Below are positions 1-7,359 of a stretch of DNA of 64,000 bases, piece by piece. The first letter of the stretch is position 1, and every line of letters starts with the position of its first letter. A model generated the notes under the pieces. That model did not search any database. It saw nothing but the letters and a program-made list of their open reading frames with translations, and had not been told where the DNA came from. Source of the DNA: CAYPGJ01 sp050174775 (GTDB taxonomy: Bacteria; Planctomycetota; Phycisphaerae; Phycisphaerales; UBA1924); the NCBI GenBank assembly GCA_050174775.1, contig JBFXJP010000010.1:9418-73417 (forward strand). The letters are read 5' to 3'. The translations under genes were made by a program, and so were the position numbers.

Positions 1-557
1 CTGAGGATGTCTTCGGGCTCGACCATGCGGCCTGGACCGACGGATCGGCAGGCCATCCAGCCCTCGGCTGGGCCGAGGAGTGTGTAGCCGTCATTGCGGA
101 GGGTTTCGGCGTTGCGTTGTGTGGAGGGTTGCGCCCACATGACGTCGTTCATGGCGGGGGCGAGGAGGACGGGGGTGCGTTTGCGGTCGATGGCGGAGAG
201 GACGACGGTGACGACGTCGGAGGCGAGGCCTTGAGCGAGGCGGGCCATGCAGTCCATGGTGCAGGGGGCGACGACGGCGAGGTGTGCGTTGCGGGCGAGG
301 TTGATGTGTTGGGGGTCGTGGGCTTCGGCGTGCTCCCACTGGGAGGTGTAGACGGGGTGGGCGGAGAGGGCCTGGAAGGTGAGTGGGGAGATGAAGCGGG
401 TTGCGGCGTCGGTCATGAGGACGCGGACGGAGGCGCCGGATTGGGCGAGGCGGGAGACGAGGGTGGCTGTTTTGTAGGCCGCGATGCCGCCGGTGACGGC
501 GACGAGGATATTGGCGCCCTCGAGTGGGGCGGAGGATGTGGAGGCTGAGGGAGGCAT
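1..557 (-). CDS. coaBC: CoaBC flavoprotein (phosphopantothenoylcysteine decarboxylase domain), 3'-truncated
   Basis: This is the N-terminal part (185 codons) of the bifunctional coenzyme A enzyme that decarboxylates 4'-phosphopantothenoylcysteine using FMN. The window edge cuts the gene, so it is unknown whether the CoaB synthetase half follows. The reading frame starts at ATG 555-557. It contains the flavoprotein opening ILVAVTGGIAAYKTA, the HINLARNAHLAVVAPCTMD segment with the conserved His, and the substrate-binding signature PAMNDVMW. Nine bases separate it from rpoZ upstream, and the rpoZ-coaBC order is the common bacterial arrangement. The family assignment is firm; the full-length architecture is inferred. 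Confidence 0.93.
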   Translation of the reverse strand, partial: MPPSASTSSAPLEGANILVAVTGGIAAYKTATLVSRLAQSGASVRVLMTDAATRFISPLTFQALSAHPVYTSQWEHAEAHDPQHINLARNAHLAVVAPCTMDCMARLAQGLASDVVTVVLSAIDRKRTPVLLAPAMNDVMWAQPSTQRNAETLRNDGYTLLGPAEGWMACRSVGPGRMVEPEDIL

Positions 558-566
558 GTGGGGGAG

Positions 567-821
567 TTACTCGCGCTCGGCGTCGCGGGAGCGGGAGCGG
601 GTGTTCATGGAGGTGAGGAGAGGTTGGTCCGCGAGTTCGAAGGAGATGCGTTCCTGCATGATCTCTTCGACGGCGACTTCGAGGTCGGAACGGCCGTCGC
701 GTTCGACGAGGGGTCGTGCGCCTTCCATGAGCTGGACGACGCGGCGCTGGATGAGGGCGCAGAGGCGGAAGCGTCCGCCGACTTTGGTGACGATCTCGTC
801 GCTCTTGAGGGCTTCGATCAT
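567..821 (-). CDS. rpoZ: DNA-directed RNA polymerase omega subunit
   Basis: An 84-residue omega subunit, which helps assemble and stabilise the beta' subunit of RNA polymerase. The protein begins MIEALKSDEIVTKVGGRFRL and contains the family core with the IQRRVVQLMEGARPLV segment and the acidic E(V)AVEEI helix. The frame stays open upstream to 1028, but that extension is low-complexity and unlike omega, so the start is set at ATG 819-821, which gives the normal family length. The coaBC gene follows after 9 nt, indicating one transcript. A TTGCCG-N18-TACACT promoter candidate lies about 90 nt upstream. Confidence 0.92.
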   Translation of the reverse strand: MIEALKSDEIVTKVGGRFRLCALIQRRVVQLMEGARPLVERDGRSDLEVAVEEIMQERISFELADQPLLTSMNTRSRSRDAERE

Positions 822-913
822 TGCCTTGGGAGGCTCCGGCAGGCGTGATGAGGAGGGGCGTGTGCGGAGAAACGCCCGGCCCCCCCGGAACTCCTCGCGG
901 GGGGAAGCGGGAG

Positions 914-943
914 AGTGTATCATCGGAGGAGCCTGTGCGGCAA
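914..943 (-). promoter_or_regulatory. Candidate sigma-70-type promoter for rpoZ-coaBC
   Basis: Read on the minus strand, TTGCCG (938-943) and TACACT (914-919) are separated by 18 nt and point at rpoZ, leaving a leader of roughly 85 nt. The same TACACT hexamer recurs upstream of several other genes in the window, which supports it as a preferred -10 form here. This is pattern evidence only. Confidence 0.45.
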
Positions 944-1020
944 GCGTGCTGGGGTTTTCGGAGGGGGCCGGCGGGCGACCATGACGGGATTGTCTGGGTT
1001 TTCTCCCGGGAAACGGGGCT

Positions 1021-1632
1021 GTGATCACGGTGTCCTTCGAGCAGTTTCACTTTGGCGATCGGCTGTACCACGCGGACCGGCCCGAATGGGGGGAGGGGAC
1101 GGTGACGGCGGCGGTTGCGGGGGTGCAGGACGGGAAGGCGTGCCAACGGCTGACGGTGCGGTTTGAGCGGGCGGGGATAAAGACCCTGTCGACGGCGCAT
1201 GCGCGGCTGAAGAAGGCGGACGATCGGCCGGCGATCGCGGGGGCGCTGGAGAAGGCGAACACGGACTGGCTGGCGGACCTGGGCGCGAAGGAAGTGCAGG
1301 ACGTGATGACTCGTCTGCCGGAGCCGGCCACGGACCCGTTTGCGTCGTTGGAGCAGCGGCTCAAGGCGACGCTGGGGCTGTATCGGTTCGGGAGGACGGG
1401 GGGGGCGTTGATCGACTGGGCCGCGTCGCAGTCGGGGTTAAAGGACCCGTTGGCGAAGTTCAACCGGCATGAGCTGGAGGCCTTCTATAAGCGGTTCGAG
1501 GCGAATCTCGAGCAGCACCTGAAGCGGCTGGTGGGGGAGATGCACCGGAAGGACCCTGGGGCGTTGGCGGCGGTGGTGGCCACGGCGCCGCAGCCTGCGC
1601 GCGACGCGGTGCGGAGGGTCGACGGCAGGTGA
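1021..1632 (+). CDS. DUF3553-domain protein
   Basis: A 203-residue protein of unknown function. Residues about 5-65 fit the DUF3553 pattern: FHFGDRLYHADRPEWGEGTV followed by a VRFERAGIKTL segment. This is a small SH3-like domain also found attached to UvrD-type helicases, so a nucleic-acid-related role is possible but not shown. The remaining two thirds are helical and charged, with no motif I recognise. The start is the GTG at 1021; a second GTG at 1030 would also keep the domain. No clear Shine-Dalgarno precedes either. It is divergent from rpoZ. Confidence 0.72.
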   Translation: MITVSFEQFHFGDRLYHADRPEWGEGTVTAAVAGVQDGKACQRLTVRFERAGIKTLSTAHARLKKADDRPAIAGALEKANTDWLADLGAKEVQDVMTRLPEPATDPFASLEQRLKATLGLYRFGRTGGALIDWAASQSGLKDPLAKFNRHELEAFYKRFEANLEQHLKRLVGEMHRKDPGALAAVVATAPQPARDAVRRVDGR

Positions 1633-1859
1633 TGCGTTGAGGCAGCGCGCCTGCGCAGACGGGGGGAGGGGCGCGGGGGTTTTCGGGCGGGGTTGAATGC
1701 GGGAACGTGGTTGAGGCGTGATACGCGGCGCTCTTTGCGGACGTGCGCGGTGTGGCACGGGACTTCGCGCGGGTGTGGCGCGGGGCTCGCACAAGGAGGA
1801 GCAGCGAGCCGGCACGGAGCCGGACGTGACAATGACAGACACGGCAGGAGAGAGATCCC

Positions 1860-2141
1860 ATGAAGGACACTGATTTCCAGCAGAAGCTCGGCGAGCTGCT
1901 TGCCCAGATCGAACGGGCGCCTGAGTCGGAGCGTGGTCGTCTGCGTGAGTTGGCGCAGGAGACGAAGGATCGCCACGAGCGGATGCGGGCGATCATCGGG
2001 GATCTGCAGGATTCGCTGGATCACCTGCGTTTGTCGGTGAAGTACCTGGTGTTTGATCTCGAGGCGACGCGTCGCGAGAACACGTATCTGCGGAAGATGC
2101 TGGACTCGAACCGGGACGATGCGCCGGGTGGGGCTGACTGA
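1860..2141 (+). CDS. Small conserved coiled-coil protein of planctomycete type
   Basis: A 93-residue protein with strong helix and heptad character and no membrane segment. It opens with MKDTDFQQKLGELLAQIE and ends in the conserved-looking block LRLSVKYLVFDLEATRRENT, a pattern I recall from small uncharacterised proteins widespread in Planctomycetota. The start is supported by an AGGAGAGAG Shine-Dalgarno 6-7 nt before ATG 1860. Function is unknown; the length and coiled-coil tendency suggest a dimerising adaptor or regulator, which is inference only. The 227 nt before it (1633-1859) show no gene. Confidence 0.75.
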   Translation: MKDTDFQQKLGELLAQIERAPESERGRLRELAQETKDRHERMRAIIGDLQDSLDHLRLSVKYLVFDLEATRRENTYLRKMLDSNRDDAPGGAD

Positions 2142-2290
2142 ACTCACGGCTGAGAAGGGTTTCGCGCTCGTGTAGGAGCGCTTCATCGGACTCCGTGCCG
2201 AACCGGCGGCCGCGTATGCATGCGGAGGCCGGTTTTTTCTGCGCGCACTGCGGGGTCGCGGAGCGTGGGAGTTGGGGGGAAGATGTGGGG

Positions 2291-2845
2291 ATGCGAGGGC
2301 GTGGGCCTGTGTTGCTGCGGCTGTTTGTGGCGGTGTATCCGGCGAGCGAGGTTGCGCGCGCGATGCTGGGGTTGTTGGATGAGGTGGAGTTGGGAGAGCA
2401 TCGGGTGACGCCGAGCGAGCAGGTGCACATGACGCTGCAGTTCGTGGGTGACACGCCGAGCGGGAAGGTGGAGGAGGTGGTGGAGACGGTGCGGCGGGCG
2501 GCGGGGGGCATTGAGGGGTTTGTGTTGCAACCGAGGCGCTTGATCACGTTGCCGGAGCGGGGCGGGGCGAGGCTGATGGCGTTGGAGACGGACGGTCCAC
2601 CCCCACTGCTGGAGTTGCAGCGTCGGTTGGCGTCGAGGCTGGCGAGAAAGGCGAGGAGGGAGAAGGGGGACCGGTTTCTGCCGCACCTGACGTTGTGCCG
2701 GTTCCGTGAGGGGGCGCAGGTTGAGCGTGTGGATCGGGAGGTGGAGGTGGAGGGGTTTGCGGTGCGCGAGGTGAAGGTGGTGCGGAGCGTGCTGCGTCCA
2801 AGCGGGGCAGAACACGCGGTCGTGGGGAGCGTGGGGTTGGGGTAA
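2291..2845 (+). CDS. thpR: RNA 2',3'-cyclic phosphodiesterase
   Basis: A 184-residue 2H phosphoesterase that opens 2',3'-cyclic phosphate ends of RNA. Both signature tetrapeptides are present, HMTL (followed by QFVG) in the first half and HLTL (followed by CRF) in the second, with the expected RLFVAVYP opening strand. The frame is open back to 2195, but the added residues are unlike the family. ATG 2291 gives the standard length and has a G-rich AAGATGTGGGG stretch before it. The gene stands alone upstream of the serine tRNA. Confidence 0.85.
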   Translation: MRGRGPVLLRLFVAVYPASEVARAMLGLLDEVELGEHRVTPSEQVHMTLQFVGDTPSGKVEEVVETVRRAAGGIEGFVLQPRRLITLPERGGARLMALETDGPPPLLELQRRLASRLARKARREKGDRFLPHLTLCRFREGAQVERVDREVEVEGFAVREVKVVRSVLRPSGAEHAVVGSVGLG

Positions 2846-2939
2846 GGAGGTTGTGGTGGTGGTTGACAGGGGAGGGGGTGAGGGGGACGATTCGGGTCGA
2901 TGCGTGGTCGGGGGGCGTGTCGAGGACGGAACGCGGATT

Positions 2940-3030
2940 GGAGAGGTGGCCGAGAGGCTGAAGGCGACGGTTTGCTAAACCGTTATACGGACCAAAATCC
3001 GTATCGGGGGTTCGAATCCCCCCCTCTCCG
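2940..3030 (+). tRNA. tRNA-Ser(GCU)
   Basis: A class II tRNA of 91 nt reading AGC and AGU codons. The acceptor stem GGAGAGG (2940-2946) pairs with CCTCTCC (3023-3029), with discriminator G at 3030. The anticodon loop TTGCTAA holds GCT at 2974-2976. The long variable arm has a 7-bp ATACGGA/TCCGTAT stem, and the T arm GGGGG-TTCGAAT-CCCCC is perfect. CCA is not encoded. The gabD-like gene starts 10 nt after the tRNA end. Confidence 0.97.
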
Positions 3031-3039
3031 CTTTTCAGG

Positions 3040-4506
3040 ATGAGTCTGGCCGGTGGGTCGGAGGAGGCCGGGGTGCAGACGCAGAATCTGATCGGTGGCG
3101 TGTGGGTGCGTGCTGAGAACGGCGCGGAGATCGACGTGCGCGATCCGGCGACGGACGAGGTGATCGCGCGCGTGCCGAGCGTTGGTGCGGAGGAGACGGG
3201 GCGTGGCGTGGGCGCCGCGCACGACGCGTTTATGGAGTGGCGCGCACGGACGGGGGCGGAGCGAGGGGAGGTGTTGCGTCGGTGGCACGGGCTGATCCTG
3301 CGGGACATCGAGCGGTTGGCGGCGCTCATGACGTCGGAGCAGGGCAAGCCGCTGGCTGAGGCGCGGGGTGAGATCCGGTATGCGGCGTCGTTCGTGGAGT
3401 GGGCGAGTGAGGAGGCAAAGAGGGTGTACGGGGAGATCGTGCCGTCGAACGCACGGTCGAAGCGCATCCTCGTCCTGCGGCAGCCGGTGGGTGTGTGCGC
3501 CGTGATCACGCCTTGGAACTTTCCTGCGGCGATGATCACACGGAAGGTGGGTCCTGCGCTCGCGGCGGGATGCACGGTTGTGGTGAAGCCGGCGGAGGCA
3601 ACGCCGCTCTCGGCGATCGCGTTGGGGGAGCTGGCGTTGGAGGCTGGGGTTCCTGGGGGGGTGATCAACATCGTGACGGGGGACGCCAAAGAGATCGGGG
3701 GCGCGCTGCTGTCGGATGCGCGGGTGCGGAAGGTGTCGTTCACGGGATCGACGGAGGTGGGAAGGGTGCTGATGCGCGGCTCCGCGGACCGGTTGCATCG
3801 TCTGTCGATGGAGCTGGGCGGGCACGCGCCGTTCATCGTGTTCGACGACGCGGACATGGATGCGGCGATCGAGACGGCGGTGGCGTGCAAGCTGCGGAAC
3901 GCGGGGCAGACGTGCATCTGTGCGAATCGCTTCTACGTCCACGAGCATGTGCATGATCGGTTTGTCGGGGGGCTTGTTGAGGCGATGCGGGGCGCGCGCG
4001 TGGGTCGCGGAACGGAGGAGGGGGTGGGTGTCGGTCCGTTGATCAACGACGAGGCCGTGGAGAAGGTGGAGCGGCACGTGCGGGACGCCGTGGAGCGCGG
4101 CGGGAAGGTGCTGTGTGGTGGCGAGCGTGTGCGTATCGACGGGCTTGCGGATCGGTTCTATGCACCGACGGTTGTGGATGGGTGTCCGGAGGGCGCGCTG
4201 ATGCTGCGTGAGGAGACGTTCGGGCCGGTGGCGCCGGTGCGTTCGTTCCGGGAAGAAGCTGAGGCAGTGCGTTGGGCGAACGAATCGGAGTACGGGCTTG
4301 CTGCGTACTTCTTCACGCGCGATGCGTCGCGGGTGGTGCGCGTGGCCGAGGCACTGGAGTACGGGATTGTTGGGGCGAACGACGCGGCGCCGTCGACGGC
4401 GCAGGCGCCGTTCGGCGGGGTGAAGCAGTCGGGGTTCGGTCGTGAGGGCGGGAAGTGGGTTATGGATGAGTACACGCAGGTGAAGTACGTGTCCTGGGGA
4501 GTGTGA
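3040..4506 (+). CDS. gabD: NAD(P)-dependent succinate-semialdehyde dehydrogenase
   Basis: A 488-residue aldehyde dehydrogenase that would oxidise succinate semialdehyde to succinate. The catalytic Cys292 lies in NAGQTCICANRFYVH and the general base Glu258 in MELGGHAPF. The ITPWNFP and VVKPAEATPLSA coenzyme motifs are intact, and the C-terminus has the FGGVKQSGFGREGG signature of the GabD branch. The start at ATG 3040 has only a weak TCAGG before it and sits 10 nt after the serine tRNA, so the two may share a transcript. No GABA transaminase is nearby, so the physiological substrate is inferred from family alone. Confidence 0.88.
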   Translation: MSLAGGSEEAGVQTQNLIGGVWVRAENGAEIDVRDPATDEVIARVPSVGAEETGRGVGAAHDAFMEWRARTGAERGEVLRRWHGLILRDIERLAALMTSEQGKPLAEARGEIRYAASFVEWASEEAKRVYGEIVPSNARSKRILVLRQPVGVCAVITPWNFPAAMITRKVGPALAAGCTVVVKPAEATPLSAIALGELALEAGVPGGVINIVTGDAKEIGGALLSDARVRKVSFTGSTEVGRVLMRGSADRLHRLSMELGGHAPFIVFDDADMDAAIETAVACKLRNAGQTCICANRFYVHEHVHDRFVGGLVEAMRGARVGRGTEEGVGVGPLINDEAVEKVERHVRDAVERGGKVLCGGERVRIDGLADRFYAPTVVDGCPEGALMLREETFGPVAPVRSFREEAEAVRWANESEYGLAAYFFTRDASRVVRVAEALEYGIVGANDAAPSTAQAPFGGVKQSGFGREGGKWVMDEYTQVKYVSWGV

Positions 4507-4782
4507 GTCGGGGGAGAACTGCGCGGATCGGCGTTGCTGTGTTGGGGTGTGGGGATGTCGGCGTGCGGCTCTGTGCGCGCGGCGCTGAGGCGACGTGGAT
4601 TCTCGGGCGTGCGCGTCTGAGCGTGTCTCCTGCGGCATCGATGCCCCGGAGTAGGGTGTGGGCATGTCATCGCGCGGGGTGAAACAGCGCGTGTGCGGAG
4701 GCCGCGCGAAAGGGACGAGCGGGCCGAACCGATGCTCAAAGGAGTTCCGACGCTGCGTTTTGACTGACTTGCAGGAGATCAG

Positions 4783-5934
4783 ATGAGCACCGCGACCGGG
4801 TCAGAGATCGCCACGACGCTGTACACGCGCACCGGGGGCTGGCGCGACCCGCTCCCGGATCTGGATTCGGAGCGCACGTTGGTGTTGGCGTTCGCGGGAT
4901 CGGGGTACTTCGACGATCACGCGCGCTGGGACGAGTTGACGCGTATGTACCGCAACTCGCACCTGCTCGGGTGCTCGACCGCTGGTGAGATCCTTGGGCC
5001 GAGGCTGCACGACGACAGCATTGTGTTGGCAGTGATGCGATTCAGGCACACGCGGCTGAAGACGGTGTGGGCGCCGGTTCGTTCGTCCGGCGCGAGTCGT
5101 GATTCGGGTCGCGCGCTGGCTCGACAGCTGGACGAGCCGGGGCTGCGCGGCGTGCTCGTGCTGTCGGACGGTCTGCACGTGAACGGGACCGAGCTGGTAG
5201 GCGGTCTGAATGAGACGCTGCCGCCGGGCGTGATTGTGACGGGCGGGCTTGCCGGCGACAGCGCGTCGTTCGAGCGGACGTGGGCGTTGCGTGATGGCCG
5301 CCCGGAGAGTCGCGTGGTGACGGCTGTGGGCTTGTACGGGGATCGTGTGCGGATCGGGCACGGGTCCAAAGGGGGATGGGACGTGTTCGGTCCGGAGCGT
5401 CGCGTCACTCGCTCGGAAGGGAACGTGCTGTTCGAGCTGGATGGGAAGCCGGCGCTCGCGCTGTACAAGAACTATCTGGGTGAACGGGCGGCGGATCTGC
5501 CGGCGAGCGCGTTGCTGTTCCCGCTGGCGCTGCGGTCGGGCCCGAGCGATGAGAAGCGGCTGGTGCGCACGGTGCTGTCGGTGGACGAGGATGCGCAGAG
5601 CATGACGTTCGCCGGGGACGTGCCCGAGGGGCATCTGGCGCAGTTGATGCGCGCGAACTTCGATCGGCTGATCGAGGGCGCGGCGGACTCTGCGATGATG
5701 ACGAGAGCCACGCACGGCGAGGGAAGCGGGCTGGCTATCGCGATCAGCTGCGTCGGCCGCAGGTTGGTCCTGGGTGAGCGCGCGTCGGAGGAGCTGGAGC
5801 GAACGCTCGACGTGCTCTCGGAGGGCACGCAGCAGGTGGGGTTCTACTCGTACGGGGAGCTGTCGCCGTACGCGAGCGGGGCTTGCGATCTGCACAACCA
5901 GACGATGACGCTGACCACGATCGAGGAGGCATGA
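4783..5934 (+). CDS. FIST sensory-domain protein
   Basis: A 383-residue cytoplasmic protein with FIST N-terminal and C-terminal domains. Recognisable features are LLGCSTAGEI, the GGLAGDSASFERTWAL core of the N domain, and the GVLVLSDGL strand. FIST proteins are thought to sense small ligands and typically sit beside signalling genes. Here the gene heads a three-gene operon with a histidine kinase and a c-di-GMP enzyme. ATG 4783 is preceded by CAGGAGATCAG, a good Shine-Dalgarno. Its stop codon directly abuts the kinase start. The ligand is unknown. Confidence 0.86.
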   Translation: MSTATGSEIATTLYTRTGGWRDPLPDLDSERTLVLAFAGSGYFDDHARWDELTRMYRNSHLLGCSTAGEILGPRLHDDSIVLAVMRFRHTRLKTVWAPVRSSGASRDSGRALARQLDEPGLRGVLVLSDGLHVNGTELVGGLNETLPPGVIVTGGLAGDSASFERTWALRDGRPESRVVTAVGLYGDRVRIGHGSKGGWDVFGPERRVTRSEGNVLFELDGKPALALYKNYLGERAADLPASALLFPLALRSGPSDEKRLVRTVLSVDEDAQSMTFAGDVPEGHLAQLMRANFDRLIEGAADSAMMTRATHGEGSGLAIAISCVGRRLVLGERASEELERTLDVLSEGTQQVGFYSYGELSPYASGACDLHNQTMTLTTIEEA

Positions 5935-7359
5935 TTGCACGCGGTGTTGGAGAGGCAGCTGAAGCACGCGGGGGTCCGCCCCGACGCGCCGCCCGACCAG
6001 GATGGCTGGTCTCGGGTGCTGACCGCTGTTTCGCGCGCGTACACGCAGGCCGACCAGGATCGGTATCTGCTGGAGCGGTCGCTCGCGCTGTCGTCCGCCG
6101 AGATGCAGGAACTGAACGCGAAGCTGCGCGCGGAGCACGACACGATCACGACGGTGACGTACTCGCTTGCCGAGGGTGTCTGCGCGGTGGATGAGCAGGG
6201 GGTGGTGCAGTTCATCAATCCTGAGGGGGTGCGGTTGCTTGGTCTCGCGAGCGCGGCTGAGGCGCGCGGGCGACGGCTGCAGGACCTGGTGAGCGCGGTG
6301 GACAGCCAGGGCCTGACGCTCGCGGAGGCGCTTACGGCGCGCACGCCGACGGAGGGTGAGGGTGAGCGGCTGATCGTGAACGGGGATGAATCGGCGTACA
6401 TCGTGCATCAGCGGCTCCCGCTCGTGGGCGAGCGATCCGGGCTGGTGATCACGCTGCGCGACATCAGCGAGCGTCGGCGGCACGAGCGCGAGCGGGAGGA
6501 GTTGCACCGCCAGCTCGTGGACGTGAGCCGGCAGGCGGGCATGGCCGAGGTGGCATCGGGCGTGCTGCACAATGTGGGCAACGTGCTCAACAGCGTGAAT
6601 GTGTCGGCGTCGATGGCGGCGGATCGGATGCAGCGGACAAGCCTGAGCGGTCTGGAGCGGATCTCCGCGTTGCTGACCGCGCGCGCTGATGATCTGGTGG
6701 CGTTCGTGCGTGACGATCCTGCTGGTCGGAGGCTGCCGGAGTACCTGACGGCTTTGGCCGAGGCGTTGCACGAGGATCACATGGCTGTGTCAAGAGAGAT
6801 CGACTCGCTCATCAAGAGTGTGGAGCACATCAAGGAAGTGGTGAGCGCACAGCAGGCGTCGGCGCGTCTGTCGGGCCTGCGTGAGCGGGAAGACCTGACG
6901 TTGCTGATCGAGGAAGCGCTGCGGCTCGTGAGCGCCTCGTTCGCGCGGCACAGCGTGGACGTGGTGCGCGAGTTCGGGGAGATCCCGTCGGCCGTGGTGG
7001 AGCGGCACCAGGTGCTGCAGATATTGGTAAACCTGCTGACGAACGCGAACCATGCCATGGCGCACCGGCCGGCGCAGGAGCGCGTGCTCACGCTGCGGAC
7101 GTCGGTGACGAGCGACGGCGAGTGGATTCGGGTCGACGTTCAGGACACCGGCGTCGGGATCGAGCCCGACACGATGACGAGAATCTTCTCGCACGGCTTC
7201 ACGACGCGCAAGGACGGGCACGGCTTCGGGCTGCACATCGCGGCGCTGGCTGCGAAGGGGATGGGAGGGACTCTGCGCGTGAGGAGCGAGGGCAAGGGGC
7301 GTGGCGCGACGTTCACGCTTGAGATTCCGGCGGGCGCGAGTTTGGGGGCTGCTGCATGA
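5935..7359 (+). CDS. PAS-domain sensor histidine kinase
   Basis: A 474-residue soluble kinase. An N-terminal helical region is followed by a PAS domain (about 70-180), an H-box with probable phosphoacceptor His212 in VASGVLHNVGNVLNSVNV, and a HATPase domain (about 350-470) with N-box LLTNANHAM, DTGVGI, and a GHGFGLH G-box. No membrane segment is seen. The start is TTG 5935, with GAGGAGG 4-5 nt upstream, immediately after the FIST stop. Its end overlaps the next gene by ATGA. It probably relays the FIST signal to the REC domain of the downstream protein; that partnership is inferred from gene order. Confidence 0.9.
   Translation: MHAVLERQLKHAGVRPDAPPDQDGWSRVLTAVSRAYTQADQDRYLLERSLALSSAEMQELNAKLRAEHDTITTVTYSLAEGVCAVDEQGVVQFINPEGVRLLGLASAAEARGRRLQDLVSAVDSQGLTLAEALTARTPTEGEGERLIVNGDESAYIVHQRLPLVGERSGLVITLRDISERRRHEREREELHRQLVDVSRQAGMAEVASGVLHNVGNVLNSVNVSASMAADRMQRTSLSGLERISALLTARADDLVAFVRDDPAGRRLPEYLTALAEALHEDHMAVSREIDSLIKSVEHIKEVVSAQQASARLSGLREREDLTLLIEEALRLVSASFARHSVDVVREFGEIPSAVVERHQVLQILVNLLTNANHAMAHRPAQERVLTLRTSVTSDGEWIRVDVQDTGVGIEPDTMTRIFSHGFTTRKDGHGFGLHIAALAAKGMGGTLRVRSEGKGRGATFTLEIPAGASLGAAA

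Noticed and set aside
4801..6780. Very long open frame on the minus strand across the FIST and kinase genes
   Set aside because: It is antisense to two clearly conserved genes and Arg/His/Pro-rich without any motif, as expected from high-GC codon bias. Similar long antisense frames (2983-4665 minus, 21000-22470 plus, 46934-49093 plus, 48765-51467 plus, 51058-52935 plus) were rejected for the same reason.
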